Shown: positions 53,386-60,560 of the stretch, piece by piece | Layout of the letters: the number at the start of each line of letters is the position of its first letter | Numbering within the stretch: the first letter of the stretch is position 1 | Source of the DNA: Bruticola sp004554425 | GTDB taxonomy: Bacteria; Vulcanimicrobiota; Xenobia; Xenobiales; Xenobiaceae | DNA: 64,000 nucleotides | Assembly: GCA_958366945.1 (NCBI GenBank) | Contig: CATXCY010000009.1 | Coordinates: forward strand, 8,871 to 72,870 | Direction of reading: 5' to 3' | Translations under genes and position numbers: made by a program | The notes under the pieces: model-generated | Told to the model about the DNA's origin: nothing | Seen by the model: the letters and a program-made list of their open reading frames with translations, nothing else | Database searches by the model: none

Positions 53386-54492
53386 TTATTTTTCTTCGAC
53401 TTGCCAGCGCTCTAAGCTGCCGGGAATTTCGGAACTGAGTCGCTCCAAAATAGCTTGCATAGCTTCGCACATAATGGTTTGCTGATCCGGATTGCCACTA
53501 AGCTGACGCTCCCAAGCGCAGCCACCACGGCAGAAATGGAACCATTTGCAAGAGCGGCAATTGACGGGAATTTGGGCCCAGCGGCGGAAAAATTCAATAG
53601 CTTTAGGGGAAGTCATCAGCTCTTTTAAGGTATGCTGATGGATATTACCTAAGCAAAATTCTTTCATGCCGGAGAATTCGTCGCAAGGATAGACGTCACC
53701 ATTGTGAGCAAAACCCACAAAGTGAGAGCACTTGCCTTGTAATTTGCAATAGTGCGGCGTATGGCCGGCCAACTTGCGAGAAATTTCGGAAAGAATGCGC
53801 ACTCGGAAATTGGGATTGCCTATGGCTAACCAGCGATCCAAAACGCGCATAATGAAATCTTTGTATTGCTTGCCGCTGATCTCTACTTCGAAGTGGCCTT
53901 CATGGAAACGAGTAGAGGGGACAAAGTCCATCTCTCTAACGCCGTTGCTTTCAAACCAATCGACCAATTCTTCAGGGTGATCTAAGCCTCTGGGAGTGAG
54001 TACAGCCGAAACGCGGGGGTTAATACCCACTTTGCGCAAATTGGTAATACCTTGCCACACGGCATCAAAAGTGCCCTGACCGGCTTGAGCTCCAGCTCTG
54101 TAGACACGTTGCTGATTGTGCAACCAAGGAGGGCCATCCAGACTGACAGTGACGGCAAAGCCTCGTTTGGCTAAAAGATCGGCCCATTCGTCATTGATAA
54201 GGGTGCCGTTGGTTTGCAAACCATGGTAGACGGTACGTCCGGCAAAATACTGATCGACTAATTCCATCGCTTTGGCAAAGCGTTTGACACCGTAAAGAGT
54301 GGGCTCGCCGCCAAACCATAAAAGATGGATAGGCCCTTGGGTATTTTGGGCTACCGCTTCGAGAGATTTTTCTAACGTCGCCTGATCCATAAAATAACCA
54401 GAGCCCAGCTTCCCATCCTGACAGCAGTACTTACAGGCGAGGTTGCAGGACTCGGTTAATTTAAAGACTGGCCTTAATTGGCCGGAAATCAC
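53386..54492 (-). CDS. radical SAM/SPASM peptide-modifying enzyme
   Basis: A 368-residue radical SAM enzyme. The SAM cluster motif is CNLACKYC (C16, C20, C23). The SPASM region is complete: C-x..GDVYPC, then CRSCKWFHFCRGGC (CX2CX5CX3C) and a final Cys in TIMCEAM, enough for two auxiliary clusters as in anSME and RiPP maturases. Conserved barrel motifs include LLWFGGEPTL, GLQTNGTLI and VTVSLDGPP. GTG start (54490-54492) overlaps the stop of the 30-residue peptide gene (GTGA), so the two are translationally coupled. No sulfatase gene is nearby, favouring a peptide-modifying role over sulfatase maturation. The reaction (thioether, C-C crosslink, epimer) cannot be told from sequence. Confidence 0.88.
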   Translation of the reverse strand: MISGQLRPVFKLTESCNLACKYCCQDGKLGSGYFMDQATLEKSLEAVAQNTQGPIHLLWFGGEPTLYGVKRFAKAMELVDQYFAGRTVYHGLQTNGTLINDEWADLLAKRGFAVTVSLDGPPWLHNQQRVYRAGAQAGQGTFDAVWQGITNLRKVGINPRVSAVLTPRGLDHPEELVDWFESNGVREMDFVPSTRFHEGHFEVEISGKQYKDFIMRVLDRWLAIGNPNFRVRILSEISRKLAGHTPHYCKLQGKCSHFVGFAHNGDVYPCDEFSGMKEFCLGNIHQHTLKELMTSPKAIEFFRRWAQIPVNCRSCKWFHFCRGGCAWERQLSGNPDQQTIMCEAMQAILERLSSEIPGSLERWQVEEK

Positions 54493-54581
54493 GCTTTAAC
54501 CCAGCAAACGCAGTCTTTTTCTTCGGGATCAGCATTGATAGCTGCAGCGATTACAGCATTAACTTCTTTGGTCTCTGCCAT
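54489..54581 (-). CDS. putative RiPP precursor peptide (30 residues)
   Basis: A short gene in front of the radical SAM/SPASM gene. The peptide starts MAETKEVNAVIAAAINADPE and ends EKDCVCWVKA. It has a helical, acidic leader-like part (1-23) and a compact end with two Cys (24, 26) and an aromatic-X-basic WVK. An AAGGAG site lies 6 bases upstream of the ATG, and its TGA overlaps the GTG of the enzyme. Known radical SAM systems act on such C-termini: Cys thioethers in sactipeptides/ranthipeptides, and aromatic-X-X crosslinks in triceptides. Whether this peptide is modified, cleaved or exported is unknown; no protease or transporter is adjacent. Confidence 0.72.
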   Translation of the reverse strand: MAETKEVNAVIAAAINADPEEKDCVCWVKA

Positions 54582-54704
54582 TTTGATTTCTCCTTATATT
54601 GTAGGCGGCGGGGTTGGACAAAAAAGCAACCTCGTGCATTGGGCCTTCGGATGTTAGCTTTAAAGGCAAACTAGCCCCGAAGACAATTTTTCGCCTTCGC
54701 TTCT

Positions 54705-54760
54705 TAAGGAAAGCGCTCCTGCTTAGGTTCAAGACCTTAGAAGCAGGAGCGCTTTCCTTA
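54705..54760. terminator. long perfect inverted repeat, likely terminator of the AI-2E gene
   Basis: Arms TAAGGAAAGCGCTCCTGCTT and AAGCAGGAGCGCTTTCCTTA pair over 20 bases, with AGGT/ACCT inside the 16-base loop. It separates the permease gene from the peptide operon. The T run is poor on both strands. Confidence 0.6.
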
Positions 54761-54796
54761 TCCTTTATATAGATATTGGCAGCTATCGCTTGAAGC

Positions 54797-56137
54797 TCAT
54801 TTCTTCTCGCTGTGGCTAGTTTCGGAAGTCGATTCTTGTTTTTCAGGAATATTGACCTCTTGGGAAGAGTCCACTGCTGCTATTTCAGCGCTTTTTAAGC
54901 CATATTGACGTAGCTTGTGTACTAGTTGTTTACTGTCTTTTACTTTGCCGTGTACCTTACTGACAATTTGTTTGACAGATTCGCGAGCTGGTACGGTGCC
55001 ATTAGCTTCGGGAGGATAGGGCGTTTCTGGCAAGCGCATATCTTCTTCGGTAAGAGGGCCAAAAGCTGGATTCTTTTCTACGTAGAATTCTATGCATACT
55101 CTGGTAATAGCTGCTAAGGGGATAGCTACCAGCATGCCCATAATGCCACCAAGTTCAGCACCGGCAATTAAAGCTACCATTACTGTAAGGGGAGGCAATT
55201 TGACAGAGCGTCCAATTACAGCTGGCACAATAATATGGCCTTCTAGCCAGTGCACAGCTTGCAAAACAATAATAGTAAAGACGGCAAAGAGGGGCCCTTT
55301 GTTGAGCAAAGCAATAATAAAAGCCGGAATATAACTTATAGCTACGCCTACATAAGGAATAATATCGATAATGCCGGAGAAAACACCGATTAAAATAGCA
55401 TAATCTATGCCCATAATCCACAGAGAGACGCCGACAAAAAAGCCGATAGTGACACAGACAATAAGTTGACCGCAGATAAATTTGCCCAAAACATAATTTA
55501 TGCGGCGCAATAAATCGACAGCTCCGTTGCGCCAAGCTTTGGGTAAACAACTAACAAAGCTTTCTTTGTAAACGCCTGCGTCCATGAGAATATAGAAAAC
55601 TAGCAAAGGCACTAGAATGGCGCCACCCATAATGCTGGCCATACTGCGCATACCGGATAAGAAGCCCGGCATAGAGTTTTTAACCAAACTGGGACTGTTG
55701 CTTTGCATAAATTGCATTATATGCTGAGTGCTAAGCTTCTCCGGATCGATCATGGGTTTGAGAGTTACGGGCAGCCAGCTTTGAATAGTCAGAGCCCATT
55801 GAGAAGTAATATTGTTTAAGCTGGCCGACATAACGCTCATGTTACTAATTAGACGATGAAATTCCAACTTGACGATAGGCAACAAGTAAGCCACGAAAAA
55901 GCTTATCAAGGCCAACAAGAAGGCATAAACTAAGGCTATAGCCGTAGTTTTGGGTATGCCCTTTTCGTGCAATAAGTGTACACATGGAGCTATTAGATAG
56001 GTAACCAAAATAGACACGATCAAAATATTGACGATCATGTGAATTTGGCCCAAAAACCAACAGATGATTCCAACTAAGAGCAGAAGTCCTAGCACATAAA
56101 AAATTATGTGAAACTTATTTTTATTATTAGAGTCCAT
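54797..56137 (-). CDS. AI-2E/PerM family membrane protein
   Basis: 446 residues with about seven or eight hydrophobic helices (ILIVSILVTYLIAPCVHLLH; MGGAILVPLLVFYILMDAG; LIVCVTIGFFVGVSLWIMG; GVAISYIPAFIIALL). The pattern KAWRNGAVDLLRRINYVLGKFICGQ and GIIDIIPYVG is typical of AI-2E family (PerM/YdiK/TqsA). Members export AI-2 or other solutes, or act as Na/H antiporters. The last 90 residues are soluble and charged. I chose the ATG at 56135-56137; a TTG at 56197, overlapping the preceding gene, would add 20 basic residues and cannot be excluded. Confidence 0.85.
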   Translation of the reverse strand: MDSNNKNKFHIIFYVLGLLLLVGIICWFLGQIHMIVNILIVSILVTYLIAPCVHLLHEKGIPKTTAIALVYAFLLALISFFVAYLLPIVKLEFHRLISNMSVMSASLNNITSQWALTIQSWLPVTLKPMIDPEKLSTQHIMQFMQSNSPSLVKNSMPGFLSGMRSMASIMGGAILVPLLVFYILMDAGVYKESFVSCLPKAWRNGAVDLLRRINYVLGKFICGQLIVCVTIGFFVGVSLWIMGIDYAILIGVFSGIIDIIPYVGVAISYIPAFIIALLNKGPLFAVFTIIVLQAVHWLEGHIIVPAVIGRSVKLPPLTVMVALIAGAELGGIMGMLVAIPLAAITRVCIEFYVEKNPAFGPLTEEDMRLPETPYPPEANGTVPARESVKQIVSKVHGKVKDSKQLVHKLRQYGLKSAEIAAVDSSQEVNIPEKQESTSETSHSEKK

Positions 56138-56186
56138 ATTAAATGGCAGAATATCCTTATTGAGTTTTTTTTGAAGTTGTGTTCGT

Positions 56187-57230
56187 TTAGAAAGCAACTA
56201 CCACTTTCCTGGCCTCTATTATACCTGCAGCGTTAGCCATGCCCTGCACAGAAACAGCCATACCGGGTTGGATATTGGCCAAGTTGACTACTTGCCCTGA
56301 AGTATTAGTTGGATTGACCATTTGGTGCAAAATTACCTGAGTAGGTTGACTTTGACCGTCAGCCATAATGGTTAAACTGCGAGTGCGGGCGTCAGCACTC
56401 ATAACTCGACCGCTAAACGTGACCAATTGCATAGAAAACGGGCCATTGGGGGCAGGCATGAAATTGCCTTGCTCTTCTTTATCTTTATCGTCATTGCCAT
56501 AAATTAAAGAGGCTGTGCTGTTAAATTGAGATTCGTTACCCAAACTGTAAGGATTTTGGGCATAAGGATTGGCATTGTTGAAGTTAGCTTGATTATTATT
56601 TTGGCCCATATTAGCTTGGGGAGAAGTTTGGGTTGCTGGAGTGGCGCCTTGAGCTATAGTGGCTGGATTGCCAGCGTTGGGGAAAGCGTTAGTATTAGGC
56701 ACGCCGTTGGTGCCGGGATTAGTGTTGGAGCCAGGGAAGTTGCCTCCTATACCCAAGGGGCCCATTACATTGGGAGCTGCTCCGGTGGCACTAGAAAAAA
56801 CACTGGTCAAGGTGGCCGCCGGGCCTGCAGTGCCGGCAAATCCGCCTACTGTAGTGGGGTTGGGAGTACCGGCGTGACGAGCCACTACATTTTTTGAAGA
56901 CATAAAGTCAGCAATTAAATCACATTCCAGGGGATTGCCTACTACCGAACCGCAAATACGCACACATACTCTCATTTGCGGGCGGAAAGAGTTGCTGGAA
57001 GTTTTTTGACCGTTAAGCATAAATTGGCAACCTGGGCGCATGATAATAGTTTTGACCACACCGTCATCACGCTGAATTTGCATACGTCGACCGCCCGGAT
57101 TATAGTTTTTGATCACTCCGGAAATAGTCGGCTTACCTGCCCAAGCCAAAGTGGGACAGAAAACGAAGATAATTAAAAATATTGCGGCAATTTGCTTAAA
57201 TAATTTATGTAAAAAAGCGGCTTGCGTCAT
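56187..57230 (-). CDS. exported DUF5666-like protein with Asn/Pro/Gly-rich linker
   Basis: 347 residues. Signal peptide about 1-31 (ending LAWAG). Two OB-like DUF5666-type units flank a low-complexity linker: the first at about 35-110 (ISGVIKNYNPGGRRMQIQRD, GQKTSSNSFRPQMRVCVRI), the second at about 265-347 (FSGRVMSADARTRSLTIMAD, IQPGMAVSVQGMANAAGIIE). The linker (about 115-255) is made of NPxT, NNNQ and GxxPG repeats. Such proteins are periplasmic and of unknown role. It overlaps or abuts the AI-2E gene behind it, so the two share a transcript. Confidence 0.75.
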   Translation of the reverse strand: MTQAAFLHKLFKQIAAIFLIIFVFCPTLAWAGKPTISGVIKNYNPGGRRMQIQRDDGVVKTIIMRPGCQFMLNGQKTSSNSFRPQMRVCVRICGSVVGNPLECDLIADFMSSKNVVARHAGTPNPTTVGGFAGTAGPAATLTSVFSSATGAAPNVMGPLGIGGNFPGSNTNPGTNGVPNTNAFPNAGNPATIAQGATPATQTSPQANMGQNNNQANFNNANPYAQNPYSLGNESQFNSTASLIYGNDDKDKEEQGNFMPAPNGPFSMQLVTFSGRVMSADARTRSLTIMADGQSQPTQVILHQMVNPTNTSGQVVNLANIQPGMAVSVQGMANAAGIIEARKVVVAF

Positions 57231-57483
57231 AACTTTTATCTAAACTCCTAACGTCATTTCTTCAATTGTACACGATCTCAAGCTCTTTGGCTTGTTTAGC
57301 TTTCGCTTATGGTAAATCTTGTCAGTAGGCATTTGTTTTCAACAGGAACAAAAGCAAATTGCTAAGAAGCTTCACGTAGGAGTCCTGGTGGCTTGTTGCT
57401 TATTGGCAGCCTATTGATAGGGATTTTAAATTGTAAAAATTGTTTATTTTGAGCGCTTAACCGGCGGGAGGTTTATCACTACT

Positions 57484-57876
57484 ATGGATGCGCAAACCAA
57501 TGCTTTGGTAAAAAGTTTAATCCACATGATGTGGGCTGACGGCGTTATTGAAGAGCATGAGCGTGAATTCTTGGGCAGCGTGGTGTCCGAACTTGGTTGC
57601 ACCAAAGAAGAAATGGAAGAGATTTCCAATATGATGGTCACTCCTCCCACCGAAGAACTTGACTTTGACGTGGATAGCATTGAGCCCAGCAAGCGCGAAG
57701 AAATTTTGCAAGCGGCTGCCGCCATGGCTATGGTAGATGGTGTTTTAGCTGGCAGCGAAAAAGATATGGTAGAAGTTTTGGCTTCTCATTTGGATATCCC
57801 CATTGCCAGACGTCAAGCTTTAATTGAAGAAGTTCGTCAAGGTGTAACTTCTGTGCGTTCTCTGAGAGAGGAATAG
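57484..57876 (+). CDS. TerB-like helical protein
   Basis: A 130-residue all-helical protein. The two metal-loop repeats of the TerB/DjlA-N fold are visible: MMWADGVIEEHEREFLGSVV and, later, MAMVDGVLAGSEKDMVEVLA. TerB proteins bind Ca2+ through these acidic loops and occur in stress, phage-defence and chaperone settings; a stand-alone copy has no defined role. It lies 7 bases before the pseudouridine synthase gene, in the same direction, and may belong to that operon. Confidence 0.8.
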   Translation: MDAQTNALVKSLIHMMWADGVIEEHEREFLGSVVSELGCTKEEMEEISNMMVTPPTEELDFDVDSIEPSKREEILQAAAAMAMVDGVLAGSEKDMVEVLASHLDIPIARRQALIEEVRQGVTSVRSLREE

Positions 57877-57883
57877 GCTCTTT

Positions 57884-58549
57884 TTGTCGTTTCTTCAACC
57901 TTCAATAGTGTTTGAAAACAACGCTTGGGCCATGATCGTTAAGCCTGTGGGCATGCCCACCCAGCCTGATCCCGGCCAGGCGTTTTCTCTTTTAGATTGG
58001 GCACGGCAGCAATGGGGGCAAGCCTACGTTGTTAATCGTTTGGATCGACCTGCTGGCGGTTTAGTATTTATGGCCAAAACTTCTGCTGGCGCTGCTGCTC
58101 TCAACAAATTATTGCAAACTGATAAAGTCAGTAAGTCTTATTTGGTTTTGATAGAAAATGGCAGCTACTTACCTGCGTCTGAAGCTTCCTTGGAAGATTA
58201 TTTGCTTAAAGATGGGCGGGCCAATATTTCGCGTGTGGTTGCCTCTACAGAGCCTGGCGCTAAGTTGGCTCGTTTAAGCTATAGCGTTTTAGCTCAGGGA
58301 CGCACGCGCACTCTAGCGGAAGTTAAGCTAGAAACTGGCCGTCATCATCAGATTCGGGCCCAGTTCGCCAATTTGGGTTGTCCTGTGGCTGGCGATCTTA
58401 AATATGGAGCGAGTAATGCTTTGCGTCAAGGAGGCATAGCCTTATGGTCTTATCAAGTTCGCTTCCTTTGGCATAAAACTGAGCAAACTTTCACTTATTG
58501 GCCCGCTGGCCGTGTTTGGCAGCCATTTTTAGATATGTTGGAGAATTAG
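57884..58549 (+). CDS. RluA-family pseudouridine synthase
   Basis: A 221-residue RNA pseudouridine synthase. The catalytic Asp is in VVNRLDRPAGGLVFMAKT (variant of the HRLDxxTSG motif), with WAMIVKPVGMPTQPDP before it and LAEVKLETGRHHQIRAQF behind. It lacks the S4 domain, like RluA/TruC-type enzymes; which uridine (tRNA or rRNA) is modified cannot be told. Start is TTG, with GAGAGGAATAGG upstream. It is followed after 4 bases by the crotonase gene. Confidence 0.88.
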   Translation: MSFLQPSIVFENNAWAMIVKPVGMPTQPDPGQAFSLLDWARQQWGQAYVVNRLDRPAGGLVFMAKTSAGAAALNKLLQTDKVSKSYLVLIENGSYLPASEASLEDYLLKDGRANISRVVASTEPGAKLARLSYSVLAQGRTRTLAEVKLETGRHHQIRAQFANLGCPVAGDLKYGASNALRQGGIALWSYQVRFLWHKTEQTFTYWPAGRVWQPFLDMLEN

Positions 58550-58553
58550 AGAA

Positions 58554-59336
58554 ATGGCTGCCAAACCTGAGGCGTGCGCTTCCGCTCCCCCTTTAGAAGC
58601 CTGCCTACACGAAGGCTGGGGCTGCATAATTTTGCAAAGACCCCACAAAGCCAACGCCTATAACGCGCCCATGCTAGAAAGCTTGTGCTCTGTATTGCGC
58701 CAATGGCGTCAAGAGGGAGCGCAAGCTCTCATTATCAAGTCGGCTCAGCCGCGCTTTTTCTGTGCTGGAGCCGATAAAGATGAATTGGGGGCGCGTTCTG
58801 GATTAGACGCTTTCGATCTTTTAGCCCGTGAGGTCTTTGCCGAACTTTACGCTTGGCCGGGGCTTACTATAGCTTTAATTGAGGGCGCATCTCGTGGCGG
58901 CGGTGTGGAATTGGCTCTGGCTTGCGATATACGAATCGTTACCGAGCAAGCCAGCTTTGCTTTCCCAGAATTGAGCTTAGGTCTTATGCCTGCCGCCGGA
59001 GGGATAGGGCGCCTTACTCAATTGGTGGGCCCCGGCCTAACTAAAAGTATGGTTTTGGCAGGCCAAGTGCTGGGGGGATCGGAAGCGCACGCAGGCGGGC
59101 TGGCCGCCTACTTTTGCCAAAGCGGAGCTGAAGCTAGTGCTTTAGCTGAACATTTGGCTCGGCGGGCGGCCAGCCAAGACAAGGCGGCTTTGCTTTTGGC
59201 AAAGCAACAGTGCAATGCAGCCGCTTGCGGCTCTTGGGGGAGAGAAGCGCAAGTGGCCTTCGAAGGGGCAGCGCAAGCATTTTTGTATGAGCGGCGGGCC
59301 CAAGCATTAGGAAAAGAGCAGCATTTTCATGGATAA
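58554..59336 (+). CDS. enoyl-CoA hydratase/isomerase (crotonase), DpgB/D-like by context
   Basis: A 260-residue crotonase-fold enzyme. It shows the oxyanion-hole residues around FFCAGADKDEL and SRGGGVELALACDIRI and the active-site Glu in FPELSLGLMPAAGGIGRL. Generic members hydrate enoyl-CoA. Here its end overlaps the start of a type III polyketide synthase by 8 bases. In glycopeptide clusters DpgB and DpgD, both crotonases, assist DpgA to make 3,5-dihydroxyphenylacetyl-CoA, so a matching role is plausible but not shown. There is no DpgC-like oxygenase in the window. Confidence 0.82.
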   Translation: MAAKPEACASAPPLEACLHEGWGCIILQRPHKANAYNAPMLESLCSVLRQWRQEGAQALIIKSAQPRFFCAGADKDELGARSGLDAFDLLAREVFAELYAWPGLTIALIEGASRGGGVELALACDIRIVTEQASFAFPELSLGLMPAAGGIGRLTQLVGPGLTKSMVLAGQVLGGSEAHAGGLAAYFCQSGAEASALAEHLARRAASQDKAALLLAKQQCNAAACGSWGREAQVAFEGAAQAFLYERRAQALGKEQHFHG

Positions 59337-60408
59337 TCCGCGAGTTATTGCTATTGGCACAGCCATGCCAACAACTTCTTATACTCAAGCTCAATTGGCT
59401 CAATATTTTGGTGTCGGTAATCGCAAGATCCAGGCTCTTTTCGCTAATAGCCACATTAAAAAGCGTTGCCTTAATTTGCCTCGTTTGCAAGAAGCATTGC
59501 AAAATGGCCAAGCTGAAGCGCCTATGCTTAGCGAAGATCCTGATATTTTAGCTTCTCGCCACCGTCAAGGGGTCGTTGCCCTGGGATCTTCCGCTTTGCG
59601 TGAAGCTTTGCAAAAAGCCAGTTTAGATGCTCTAGATCTCGACTATATTGTTTGTGTAACTTCCACAGGCTTTCTCTGTCCTGGGGCTAGCGCTTTGCTA
59701 GCTAAAGAGCTTAGTTTGGCTGAAACCATCTATCGTTTGGATGTTGTGGGCATGGGGTGCAATGCCGCCATGAACGGATTGCAACCTTTAGTCAATTTCT
59801 TGCGCCTCAATCCGCAAAAGGTTGGCGCTTTAGTTTGCATAGAAAATTGCTCTTCCGCTTATGTTGTCGATGAAAAAATGGTCACAGCGGTAGTAAATTC
59901 GCTTTTTGGCGACGCTTGCGCAGCCTTAATTGTCGCTGGCAGCCAATATTCGAAGGCTAAACTCGATCCATATTTGCCACAAATTATCGATTTTGAAAGT
60001 CATATAGTAACTGAAGCTCAAGAGACTATGCGCTTTGAACATCAGCAAGGACGGTTGGCTTTTTTCCTCGATAAAGATATTCCTTACTTTTTAGGGCAAA
60101 ATGCTCACAAACCAGTGTATCGTCTCTGGGAACGTCATCATTTAAAAAAGCGTGACATCTCTTGGTGGTTAGTCCATTCCGGTGGCAAAAAAGTAATAGA
60201 CAGTTTGAAAATGAATTTGGGACTTTCTGATTATGATTTGCGTCACACTATTGATATTTTAGCCGAGTATGGCAATATCTCTTCTTGCTCCGTGCTCTAT
60301 GCTTTGTACCGTTTAAGTGCTGAGAAGATAACTGTACCCGATGATTACGCCACTTTAATAACTATGGGGCCTGGAGCTTCCATAGAGACAGCTTTATTGC
60401 AATGGTAA
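59329..60408 (+). CDS. type III polyketide synthase, DpgA-like
   Basis: A 359-residue thiolase-fold enzyme with the Cys-His-Asn triad: Cys144 in VVGMGCNAAMNG, His283 in LVHSGGKKVID and Asn316 in AEYGNISSCSVLYAL. Type III synthases extend a CoA starter with malonyl-CoA and cyclise the product. The phrase DVVGMGCNAAMNGL and the adjoining crotonase resemble the DpgA group (3,5-dihydroxyphenylacetyl-CoA from malonyl-CoA). FabH-type ketosynthases share the fold, but KAS III would show different surroundings and a glycine-rich tail. Starter unit and product unknown. ATG overlaps the crotonase end, so the two are coupled. Confidence 0.8.
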   Translation: MDNPRVIAIGTAMPTTSYTQAQLAQYFGVGNRKIQALFANSHIKKRCLNLPRLQEALQNGQAEAPMLSEDPDILASRHRQGVVALGSSALREALQKASLDALDLDYIVCVTSTGFLCPGASALLAKELSLAETIYRLDVVGMGCNAAMNGLQPLVNFLRLNPQKVGALVCIENCSSAYVVDEKMVTAVVNSLFGDACAALIVAGSQYSKAKLDPYLPQIIDFESHIVTEAQETMRFEHQQGRLAFFLDKDIPYFLGQNAHKPVYRLWERHHLKKRDISWWLVHSGGKKVIDSLKMNLGLSDYDLRHTIDILAEYGNISSCSVLYALYRLSAEKITVPDDYATLITMGPGASIETALLQW

Positions 60409-60512
60409 AATTAAGCTGATTTTGGCCGAAAATTCTAACATTACTCTAATGCTCAGCAAGCATATTTCTTACGTCTGAAGTAGTACATTATCTGCGAAAG
60501 AAAAGAAGTTTA

Positions 60513-60545
60513 CGTTCGCCGGGGGAGCTCGGGGGAAGGCGAACG
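60513..60545 (+). promoter_or_regulatory. inverted repeat just before the dnaK ribosome site
   Basis: Perfect arms CGTTCGCC and GGCGAACG with a 17-base loop end one base before AGGAGG. It does not match CIRCE (TTAGCACTC-N9-GAGTGCTAA). It could be an operator or a translation-controlling hairpin. Confidence 0.5.
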
Positions 60546-60560
60546 AGGAGGATAAAATTT

